Positions 27,271 through 34,251 of a DNA stretch of 38,480 nucleotides are shown piece after piece; the first letter of the stretch is position 1, and every line of letters begins with the position of its first letter. The DNA is from a virus. Under the pieces are notes generated by a model that saw only the letters and a list, made by a program, of their open reading frames with translations, was not told where the DNA came from and searched no databases. The DNA lies in IMG/VR virus record IMGVR_UViG_3300050190_000047, positions 1-38,480 of that record; one strand, written 5' to 3'. The position numbers were made by a program, and so were the translations under genes.

Positions 27271-28692
27271 GTGGTTGTCATTTTTGATATTAACAAGAAC
27301 AAAGAGTTGCTGACAAAGGTAAAATCAAATTTTGAACTTCAATACCACGTAAACGTTAAGATGTACCTATATTACATGGGATTGACAGATACTGGAAGTA
27401 ACTTTAATGCTTCATCTAATGGAAGTTATGACGACATCTATATAAACGAATTCAATTTGGATGCCGAGGGCGCGGGCAATTACAATTATGTGAACGACCG
27501 TTACGACCATCGCATCAACACGAATTTCATAAAAAAGTTTGTCAAAGAGGAAGTCAGTTACAGCGTCGGCAATGATATCACCTATACGAGCCATAAAGGT
27601 GACGACAAAATAATTGACCTGCTTAGAATATCAACCGCTCACTGGAAAGCCGATCACGACGCAACACTGGCAAAAAATATGCTAATATATTCAAACGCTT
27701 ACGAGCTTTATTACATCGACAAGGATGCTCAATTCTGCGCGCGGGTTATTTCTCCCCGGCATGGTATTGCTTATGTCGACCCGTTCGATAATGTCATATT
27801 TTTTATGCATATTTTCAGAAAAGCCTACGAAGCCACAAAGCAATATATCGACATTTATACCGATAGTGAGATTATCCACTGCGATGATGTGTTTACGGAA
27901 ATAAGCAGAACGTCCCACCCCTTTGGCTGCGTCCCTGTTGGCGTGGCTAATTTATCAGAAGAGGGATGGCTCGACAGCCTTTATAAAGACCTCAAGACCT
28001 TGCAGGATGCCTATGAAACCAATTTGAGCGACATATCCAGCGAGATTACCGAGTTTAGGAACGCTTATTTAATCCTCAATAACCTCGACTTGCAAGACGG
28101 TGACCTTGCATGGATGAAAAAAAATGGCATCATGAAAACTAAAAGTAAAGATGGTTCTGCTTCATGGCTTATCAAAACCATCAACGACACTTTCATCCAA
28201 AACACCCTCACAACCCTTGAAGATAAGATGTTTCAGATCTCTTGCCATATAAACAGCAACGAGAAAATGAGTGCCAACACTTCAAGCCTTGCATTGAGGG
28301 CCCGCCTCATATCCCTTGAAGAAAAATGCAAACTTAATCAAAAAGCCCTTGCGAATTGCGTGAAAACAAGACTGCAAATGCTCTTGATTTACATGAATGG
28401 CTTGAAAAACACATCTTACGATTATAGGGACATCAAAGTCAAGTTTACACCCAATATTCCGAGTGACGACCTGACAAATAGCACGGTTGTCACCGCTTTA
28501 GGCGATAAATTAAGCACCGAAACTGCCTTATCCCTATTCAGTTTCATCGACAACCCCGCAAATGAGGTCAAGAAAGCCCAAGCGGAGGCAAAGGCTAATA
28601 GCATAGGGGCAGGGCTTTTGAATCCTGCTCAGCCTCCTGCAAGCTCTCCGGCTATGCCGGATAAGGCAGCCATGATGGGGGCTAAGATGTGA
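27271..28692 (+). CDS. Portal protein, SPP1 gp6-like
   Basis: Dodecameric ring at the capsid vertex through which DNA is packaged and ejected. 473 residues from GTG 27271, or 470 from ATT 27280. Typical SPP1-family features are YDHRINTNFIKKFVKEEVSYSVGN near 70-93 and the C-terminal stem-crown region SSLALRARLISLEEKCKLNQKAL. By alignment with the upstream remnant the native start is at the codon before TTTGAT, which here is ATT (27280); GAGAGGG is well spaced from it but touches the GTG. The gene is intact despite the cassette upstream, and overlaps the next by GTGA. Confidence 0.92.
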   Translation: MVVIFDINKNKELLTKVKSNFELQYHVNVKMYLYYMGLTDTGSNFNASSNGSYDDIYINEFNLDAEGAGNYNYVNDRYDHRINTNFIKKFVKEEVSYSVGNDITYTSHKGDDKIIDLLRISTAHWKADHDATLAKNMLIYSNAYELYYIDKDAQFCARVISPRHGIAYVDPFDNVIFFMHIFRKAYEATKQYIDIYTDSEIIHCDDVFTEISRTSHPFGCVPVGVANLSEEGWLDSLYKDLKTLQDAYETNLSDISSEITEFRNAYLILNNLDLQDGDLAWMKKNGIMKTKSKDGSASWLIKTINDTFIQNTLTTLEDKMFQISCHINSNEKMSANTSSLALRARLISLEEKCKLNQKALANCVKTRLQMLLIYMNGLKNTSYDYRDIKVKFTPNIPSDDLTNSTVVTALGDKLSTETALSLFSFIDNPANEVKKAQAEAKANSIGAGLLNPAQPPASSPAMPDKAAMMGAKM

Positions 28693-29567
28693 ATAAAGAA
28701 TACCAATCATCCGTCGAACAAATTAAAATTGACGGAGAAAATTACGCAAACGAGGGAATGAAAGGCGTTTATCTGGAACAGGCGGCGGCACTTGCTGAGC
28801 TCCATAAAATCATAGGCAAAGTTTACATCGACTATGCCAAAGACGGTATGCTATCGCTGACAACAGCCGAAAAGGCCACAATCACTGCAAAGACCACTAA
28901 AACTCTAAAGGATATGGGGCTCACTCTGGGCAAGGGTGAGGTTGATGCGGTCAAAGGGATACTTGCCAATGTCTTTACGGACACATATTACAAGAATATT
29001 TACACCCTCGAAAGCGGCATGACTGTCAATCTAAAATTCAATATCCTCAAAAAAGAGTTTGTCGATGCTGCGGTCAATGCAAAATACAAAGGTGAATTGT
29101 TTAGTGACCGTATTTGGCTGAGTAAAGCCGATATGATTGACGCTCTACAAAAAAACATTACCGACGCTATGAAAGGTGACGTCACCATTGACAAAATTGG
29201 GCGACAAATACGAGATACTTTTAATGTGACCGCCTATGATAGTCAGCGGCTTGTGAATACGGAAGTTGCCCGTGTGCAGACGCAAGCAAGCGAAGACATG
29301 GGCAGAGATACGGGCGTTGTAGAGGTCATGTGGTCGGCAACGCTCGAAAATAACACATGCGACGAGTGCGCGGAGCTGGACGGGCAGACGTATCCTATTG
29401 ACGACGCGCCGGACTGCCCTGAGCATCCGGAATGTAGGTGCTGCTTAATTAACGTGCCATATGAGGGGTGGAACCCCACAAGTCGAAAAGATAACGAAAC
29501 CGGCGACATAATAGATTACAAAGATTATTCGCAATGGGCAACCGACAAAGGAATATCAAATGATTAA
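28689..29567 (+). CDS. Head morphogenesis / minor capsid protein, SPP1 gp7-like
   Basis: 292 residues from GTG 28689, overlapping the portal stop. The domain near 170-255 ends in ENNTCDECAELDGQTYPIDDAPDCPEHPECRC, the Cys-rich signature of Phage_Mu_F / SPP1 gp7 head morphogenesis proteins, which bind the portal and enter the capsid with it. 'VNTEVARVQTQAS' is also typical. The gene follows the portal as in SPP1. Confidence 0.9.
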   Translation: MNKEYQSSVEQIKIDGENYANEGMKGVYLEQAAALAELHKIIGKVYIDYAKDGMLSLTTAEKATITAKTTKTLKDMGLTLGKGEVDAVKGILANVFTDTYYKNIYTLESGMTVNLKFNILKKEFVDAAVNAKYKGELFSDRIWLSKADMIDALQKNITDAMKGDVTIDKIGRQIRDTFNVTAYDSQRLVNTEVARVQTQASEDMGRDTGVVEVMWSATLENNTCDECAELDGQTYPIDDAPDCPEHPECRCCLINVPYEGWNPTSRKDNETGDIIDYKDYSQWATDKGISND

Positions 29568-29592
29568 TCGCTCCAATAGGGGCGATTTTTTA
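29566..29592 (+). terminator. Hairpin terminator/attenuator after the head morphogenesis gene
   Basis: AATCGCTCC / GGGGCGATT with loop AATA, then TTTTT. It overlaps the stop region of the gene and may lower expression before the scaffold and capsid genes, or precede a new promoter not identified. Confidence 0.7.
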
Positions 29593-29653
29593 TATCAAAA
29601 ATTAATTATGCACCTCACAGGTTACGACATGTGCGGGGCGGAGGAGTAACAAA

Positions 29654-30220
29654 ATGGATATCGCAGAAGTACAAGCATTTTTAGACACCAACAAGGACTT
29701 GCCCGAGGTTAAAAATTATGTCAACGGTTTTTTAACAGTTGATAGAGTTAATGGCTATTTGGAGGGCGAGGACGGCAAGAAAATTCTTCAACCGAGGCTT
29801 GACACATACCACAACAAAGGCCTTGAAACTTGGAAAACCAACAACCTATCAAAAATGGTTGACGAGGAAGTCACTAAACGCTTCCCGAAAGCTGATCCGC
29901 GTGATGTGGAACTCGGCCAGGTTAAGTCTGACCTTGCAGCCATAAAACTGGATGCATTGAGAAAAGACCTGACGAACAAGGCTTTGAAAACGGCGCAGGA
30001 TAAAAAACTTCCGACAGATTTGATTGACTTTTTTGTGGGAAATGATGAGGAAACCACAAGCAAAAACCTTGAAAAGTTTATCGCAACGATGGCTGCTCAT
30101 GATGAGGCCATTAAGACCGAGTTTGCAAAGGGCAATTCATATGTACCCCCGGCAGGCGACAAATCAGCCCTTAACGGTGATGAAAAAGCAAGGGCAGAAA
30201 TCGCAAAATACATGAAATAA
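29654..30220 (+). CDS. Scaffold protein (DUF4355 / GP20 type)
   Basis: 188 residues, strongly helical and charged: LDTYHNKGLETWKTNNL followed by KMVDEEVTKRFPKADPRDVE and a long coiled-coil region, then a Gly/Ala-rich C-terminus ending DEKARAEIAKYMK. This is the layout of DUF4355 phage scaffolds, encoded directly before the capsid gene. It organises procapsid assembly and is removed at maturation. Confidence 0.85.
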   Translation: MDIAEVQAFLDTNKDLPEVKNYVNGFLTVDRVNGYLEGEDGKKILQPRLDTYHNKGLETWKTNNLSKMVDEEVTKRFPKADPRDVELGQVKSDLAAIKLDALRKDLTNKALKTAQDKKLPTDLIDFFVGNDEETTSKNLEKFIATMAAHDEAIKTEFAKGNSYVPPAGDKSALNGDEKARAEIAKYMK

Positions 30221-30242
30221 AAAACGAAAGAGGTATTAAATT

Positions 30243-31166
30243 ATGGCTATCAACACATTGGCATATGCAACCCTATTTATGCAGGAACTTGACAAGCAGG
30301 TCGTCGCGGCCGCTACATCCGGTTGGATGGAAGGAAACGCAGGACTTGTAATTTACAACGGCGGCAATACCGTTAAAATCCCGAAGATCAGCATGGACGG
30401 CCTCGGCAACTATGACCGCTCCGCAGGATTTACTCAGGGCGCGGCTACTCTTGCCTATGAAACCAAAACCATGGGGCAGGACAGGGGCCGTACTTTCATG
30501 CTTGACAGCATGGACGTAAACGAAACGAACTTTGTCGCAAATGCTTCTAACCTCATGGGCGAGTTTCAGCGCACTCTCGTTATCCCTGAGATCGACGCTT
30601 ATCGCTACAGCGCAATCGCTACGCAGGCCATTGCAGGCAGCAGAGCATCAGGAGGTTATACTCCTATTGTGGCTGACATTTACAGCAAAATTAAAGCCGA
30701 CATCACCGCTATTCAGGACATTGTCGGCGCTATCCCGCTGAAAATTACCATGAGCACCGCAACACTGAATATTCTGGAGAGTTCCACCGAAATGGTGCGC
30801 CAACTCCAGGTAAATAATTTCAACGGTGCCATTCAGTCCGAAGTCCACCAGATAGACGAATGCCCGATTACGGAAGTTCCGAGTGCAAGACTCAAAACTG
30901 CCTATGTATTCAACGACGGCAAGACCACAGGGCAGACCGGCGGCGGCTTTACTCCGGCTGCGCTAGCTAAATCCATCAACTGGATTATCTGCGCTGCAAC
31001 TGCGCCTATTGCTATCAGCAAGACCGACAACATGCGTATCTTTGCGCCTGATGTCAACCAGGTTGCTGATGCGTGGAAACTTGACTATCGCAAGTATCAC
31101 GATCTTTGGATTATGGACAACAAAATGGCAACCGTTTTCGTGAACATCAAAGAAGCGCTCGTCTAA
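30243..31166 (+). CDS. Major capsid protein (HK97 fold)
   Basis: 307 residues. The N-terminus MAINTLAYATLFMQELDKQVV, VKIPKISMDGLGNYDRSAGF and IPEIDAYRYSAIA are typical of the Clostridia phage coat proteins that follow a DUF4355 scaffold. Position and size agree. SD AAAGAGG. No long N-terminal delta domain is present, consistent with a separate scaffold gene. Confidence 0.9.
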   Translation: MAINTLAYATLFMQELDKQVVAAATSGWMEGNAGLVIYNGGNTVKIPKISMDGLGNYDRSAGFTQGAATLAYETKTMGQDRGRTFMLDSMDVNETNFVANASNLMGEFQRTLVIPEIDAYRYSAIATQAIAGSRASGGYTPIVADIYSKIKADITAIQDIVGAIPLKITMSTATLNILESSTEMVRQLQVNNFNGAIQSEVHQIDECPITEVPSARLKTAYVFNDGKTTGQTGGGFTPAALAKSINWIICAATAPIAISKTDNMRIFAPDVNQVADAWKLDYRKYHDLWIMDNKMATVFVNIKEALV

Positions 31167-31303
31167 TGTTTGAACTTAAAAAGTTGAATGTTCACAGGCT
31201 TGTGGAAACTGAGCAGGAAAAAGTAAAACTCTTGAAAGAGGGCTTTATCGAGGTCTTGCAAAAAGTCGAACAGGAAGTTAAAGAAAAAAGGGGTAAGGCG
31301 TAA
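31166..31303 (+). CDS. 45-residue helical protein after the capsid gene
   Basis: ATG 31166 overlaps the capsid stop by one base (TAATG). MFELKKLNVHRLVETEQEKV and a basic helical tail. Small proteins with 'LNVHRLVETE...L...GF' commonly sit between capsid and connector genes. Function unknown. Confidence 0.65.
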   Translation: MFELKKLNVHRLVETEQEKVKLLKEGFIEVLQKVEQEVKEKRGKA

Positions 31304-31334
31304 AACCTGCCCCTCCCTTTTTAGGAGGTGCGCT

Positions 31335-31688
31335 ATGGCAGCACTTGACGATGTTAAAACAATTTTAAACATATCCGACACAACGAAAGATGATTTGCTG
31401 ACCCTTTATGTCCGTAAGGGCGTTACCCTTATCACCGCATATATGAACGTTCCTGACCCACCCGTCACAGACCCCGTCACATTGCCCGTAGACGTTGCTA
31501 CAATCTATGCCGACGCTCTAATCGAGTACGTAGTCTTATGTTACCACAGGCGCGGAAACGAGGGCATAAAGCAGTATATGCAAGGTTCGCGCAGCGGAAC
31601 ATATGAGGATGGACTTTCAGCAAGCGTTAAGAACCTGCTGCCCTCTCCTTTTATCCGCATGGCAAGCGTGTGCAACGATGTTTACTAA
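31335..31688 (+). CDS. Head-tail connector (adaptor) protein, gp15/gp6-like
   Basis: 117 residues: DDVKTILNISDTTKDDLLTLYVRKGVTLITAYMN, then VATIYADALIEYVVLCYHRRGNEGIKQ and the ending EDGLSASVKNLLPSPFIR, the helical plan of the Phage_connect_1 / gp6-like family. It attaches below the portal. SD TAGGAGGTG. Confidence 0.85.
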   Translation: MAALDDVKTILNISDTTKDDLLTLYVRKGVTLITAYMNVPDPPVTDPVTLPVDVATIYADALIEYVVLCYHRRGNEGIKQYMQGSRSGTYEDGLSASVKNLLPSPFIRMASVCNDVY

Positions 31689-31980
31689 TTATACGGTGGG
31701 CGTGTGGAATAGGGTGGCAAGCACAAAGGTAAACGGCGTTACCATCCCCGGGGCGTTATCACTCTTAAAAACCATCTCATGCGACATGCAGCCATACAGC
31801 CAAGAACTTTTAATTAAGTCTTATGGCTATGACATTCCCGTCACAAAGCGGTTTTTTATCGAGGATATCGCTGATATAGCAATCGGCACAATCTTGAAAT
31901 ACGGCACAGACAGTCACGAAGTGAAAAAGATCATCGCGTGGGATAACTATTATGACATTATGACCTTAGAGGTGACCTAA
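31678..31980 (+). CDS. Head completion / stopper-type protein
   Basis: 100 residues from ATG 31678, overlapping the connector gene by 11 bases. Beta-rich (VGVWNRVASTKVNGVTIPGALSLLKTISCD ... KRFFIEDIADIAIGTILKYG). In order and size it corresponds to the head completion proteins (SPP1 gp16-like) that plug the portal after packaging. Confidence 0.7.
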   Translation: MFTNYTVGVWNRVASTKVNGVTIPGALSLLKTISCDMQPYSQELLIKSYGYDIPVTKRFFIEDIADIAIGTILKYGTDSHEVKKIIAWDNYYDIMTLEVT

Positions 31981-32309
31981 TGGAATACAAGAGTTATAGA
32001 GCCGAAGTTTTAGCCGCCCTGAAACTCCATAAAAAAGAGTTTTGCGAAGCAGTGGGGACTTTGGTTGTGGCAGAAGCGCAGGGGCTTACTCCTGTTTTGT
32101 CAGGTAATCTGAAACGTTCGGAAACCTACGAGGTTATGCCGGACAATGCGGGCGTTACCGTTGGCGTAACCCCTGCTGCTCCATATGGTTTATATGTTGA
32201 AAAGGGCATGGGGCAAAAAGCACAACCGTTTTTGGAGCCTGGCGCTATGAACGCTATACCTAAAATTACAGCCGTTGCCGAACGAGTTTATAAGCAGATG
32301 GGAGGCTAA
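31980..32309 (+). CDS. HK97 gp10-like tail completion protein
   Basis: 109 residues. EAQGLTPVLSGNLKRSETYEVMPDNAGVTVGVTPAAPYGLYVEKG ... AQPFLEPGAM is the signature of the HK97-gp10_like family: the 'TG.L..S' and 'YA.YVE.G....PFL.P' motifs. It takes part in joining head and tail. Its ATG overlaps the preceding stop by one base. Confidence 0.88.
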   Translation: MEYKSYRAEVLAALKLHKKEFCEAVGTLVVAEAQGLTPVLSGNLKRSETYEVMPDNAGVTVGVTPAAPYGLYVEKGMGQKAQPFLEPGAMNAIPKITAVAERVYKQMGG

Positions 32310-32311
32310 AA

Positions 32312-32686
32312 ATGTTAGAACTTTACACGCTAATTTATAACATAATTAATCCCATTTGTACGGCTTTTGCAGATCACTACCCAGAGGAAGATACAAAAAT
32401 TTACCCTTATGCTGAGATAAAATTTTCGAATGTTTTATTGAACAATGAGTTTTCCGATAAAAACCTTTTAGAAATCGACATTTGGAACGATAAAGATCCA
32501 GACATCAGGGAGATTGAGGGCATAGCGGATGCAATCCACAAGGCACTAAACCGCTTGCAGTATAACGATGCAATCATGAATGTGTCTATCAATCGAAACA
32601 CCCCTTACAGGCTTGTTTTGCCTGACCCCGTTATCCATATACAGCGCAGGGAATTGCGTTACGTTGTCACAATTTACATGAAATAG
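32312..32686 (+). CDS. Tail terminator / completion protein
   Basis: 124 residues: YPYAEIKFSNVLLNNEFSDKNLLEIDIWNDKDPDIREIEGIADAIHKALNRLQYN is the usual strand-strand-helix plan of DUF3168/gp17-type tail completion proteins that cap the tail tube. SD GGGAGG. It lies between gp10-like and major tail protein, as expected. Confidence 0.78.
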   Translation: MLELYTLIYNIINPICTAFADHYPEEDTKIYPYAEIKFSNVLLNNEFSDKNLLEIDIWNDKDPDIREIEGIADAIHKALNRLQYNDAIMNVSINRNTPYRLVLPDPVIHIQRRELRYVVTIYMK

Positions 32687-32697
32687 GAGGGCTTTAA

Positions 32698-33579
32698 ATG
32701 AATAGCACAAATACAATAGGCTTTACCACAAATACGCCGAATAATCTGATGCTTGATGCCGGAGCAGTCTATAAAAATTACGGCGAAGCAACTGAGGCGC
32801 TTATCGGCGCGACTTCCGGCGGCAATGAATTTGCCGTAGCCATAAAAACCCGTGATGTAAAAGTTGATGGGCTTAAAGGTACGGTCAAAGGGTGCACAAG
32901 GATTATCAGCACCGATGTCACTTTAAAGGTCAACATGCTTGAGATTACCACAAATATATTACAGATGGCGCTCATGGCGAGCGTTGACACAGTTACCAAC
33001 TCCGGCTTTGACACCATCACAGGAAAAACCGAGATAGCACTATCCGATTACATCGACAATATCGCCATAGTCGGCAGGTTAAGCGGCAGTTTACAGCCGG
33101 TTATAATTATTCTCAAGAACGCTCTGTCGAGCGATGGCATAAAATTCAGCAACAAAGATGCGGTTGACAACATTCTACCGGTCACTTTCACGGCGAGCAT
33201 TGACCCGAGCAATCCGACTGTAAGCCCCTACGAGATTAGATACCCGCAGGTTGGAGCATTGGCGGCATTCTATATGCTGGCAACCCCGATTATAAACGGC
33301 GGTAAAATCCGCATGGACTTTAGCGACATAGTTGCGACAGGCGCAATTCCATTCACTGGATTTACAGCGAGTTTGCTTGGCGTAGGTGATACAGTCACGG
33401 CAGCAATCCGCGACCCGAACGATCTGTCCGTGATTATCCTCACCCTCACCACAGCCCCCACAGCAGGGCAGGCGGTCACAATCTCGTATGCTCAGCCTAC
33501 CATTGACGGCAACAGAGTTAAGTCTTTGGCAGGTGGTTTGCTTGCAACATTCCCGATACTCAACGTGGTCAACAACTAA
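32698..33579 (+). CDS. Major tail protein with C-terminal SwmB/Ig-like domain
   Basis: Forms the tail tube. 293 residues: the N-terminal 190 (LDAGAVYKNYGEATEALIGATSGG ... VKVDGLKGTVKGC ... EITTNILQMAL) are the tube domain. From about 200 (GGKIRMDFSDIVATGAIPFTGFTAS ... TTAPTAGQAVTISYAQPTIDGN) a beta-sandwich of the SwmB/Ig-like type follows, which would decorate the tail surface and may help weak binding to carbohydrates or cells. Followed by a terminator. Confidence 0.83.
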   Translation: MNSTNTIGFTTNTPNNLMLDAGAVYKNYGEATEALIGATSGGNEFAVAIKTRDVKVDGLKGTVKGCTRIISTDVTLKVNMLEITTNILQMALMASVDTVTNSGFDTITGKTEIALSDYIDNIAIVGRLSGSLQPVIIILKNALSSDGIKFSNKDAVDNILPVTFTASIDPSNPTVSPYEIRYPQVGALAAFYMLATPIINGGKIRMDFSDIVATGAIPFTGFTASLLGVGDTVTAAIRDPNDLSVIILTLTTAPTAGQAVTISYAQPTIDGNRVKSLAGGLLATFPILNVVNN

Positions 33580-33584
33580 GATAT

Positions 33585-33611
33585 GCCGCCTTAACTGGCG
33601 GCTTTTCTTTT
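33585..33611 (+). terminator. Terminator after the major tail gene
   Basis: GCCGCC / GGCGGC with loop TTAACT, then TTTTCTTTT. It probably reduces read-through from the highly expressed tube gene into the chaperone and tape-measure genes. Confidence 0.8.
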
Positions 33612-33628
33612 AAAAATGGAGGATTTTT

Positions 33629-33958
33629 ATGATTAGTACAGAGCGAGTATTTGATATGCTCCCCAGCGTGGTGGTTTTATACGACAAACTCGATATCGAC
33701 GGCTACAGGAAGAAATTAGCCGAGAAAAACAAGGGGAAAACAGGCATGGACGCTGAAAAAATAGGCATTGACCTGTTTAAATATATTCTCAAAAATTCAG
33801 CAAAAGTCAAGCAGGAAGTATTTGAAATCGTAGCGACTTTTGAGGGGAAAACGGCTGAGGAAATCTCGGCGCAGAGTTTTATGGTAACTATAAATTCCCT
33901 GAAAGATATATTTTCGGATAAAGAAACAATGGATTTTTTCAAACAAGCTATGGGGTAG
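33629..33958 (+). CDS. Tail assembly chaperone, unshifted product (G-type)
   Basis: 109 residues, ATG 33629 with SD TGGAGGA. Helical: MISTERVFDMLPSVVVLYDK ... KIGIDLFKYILKNSAKVKQEVFEIVATFEGKTAEEI. Its place before the tape measure gene and the frameshift near its end identify it as the short partner of the lambda G/GT-type chaperone pair, which coats the tape measure during tail assembly. Confidence 0.85.
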   Translation: MISTERVFDMLPSVVVLYDKLDIDGYRKKLAEKNKGKTGMDAEKIGIDLFKYILKNSAKVKQEVFEIVATFEGKTAEEISAQSFMVTINSLKDIFSDKETMDFFKQAMG

Positions 33959-34251
33959 GATTTGCACAAACCCTTTACCTGCTCCATAGCCATTATGGGA
34001 TAGACCCTACTTCGAAAATTCGGCCTAAAACGATAACGAAGTTACTTATTGATGCATATAAAAAAGATGCAGAGGATAAGCTCTGGCAGCAATGGTTAGT
34101 TCTCTTCTCGGGCATGGATAGAGATAATTTTATCAGTTACGAAAAATATAAGAGCGAATTTTTCAAGCCGGAATTAAAAAAGGTTGATGCGGAAACCATC
34201 TTAAAAGATGCGGAAGAAATTAAGATGGCAGACCAGAGGGGAGGGACATAA
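33629..34251 (+). CDS. Tail assembly chaperone, -1 frameshift product (GT-type)
   Basis: The heptamer T-TTT-TTC at 33934-33940 is in the correct phase (GAT TTT TTC) for -1 slippage, five codons before the TAG at 33956. After slipping, the frame reads QTSYGVGFAQTLYLLHSHYG and stays open to TAA 34249, directly before the tape measure ATG. The fused protein has about 207 residues (33629-33940 joined to 33940-34251). The downstream frame has no start or SD of its own, and without the frameshift this 290-base stretch would be empty. Confidence 0.87.

Noticed and set aside
31106-31165. Extended start for the small gene after the capsid (31106)
   Set aside because: This part lies inside the capsid gene; the TAATG overlap at 31166 is the natural coupled start.
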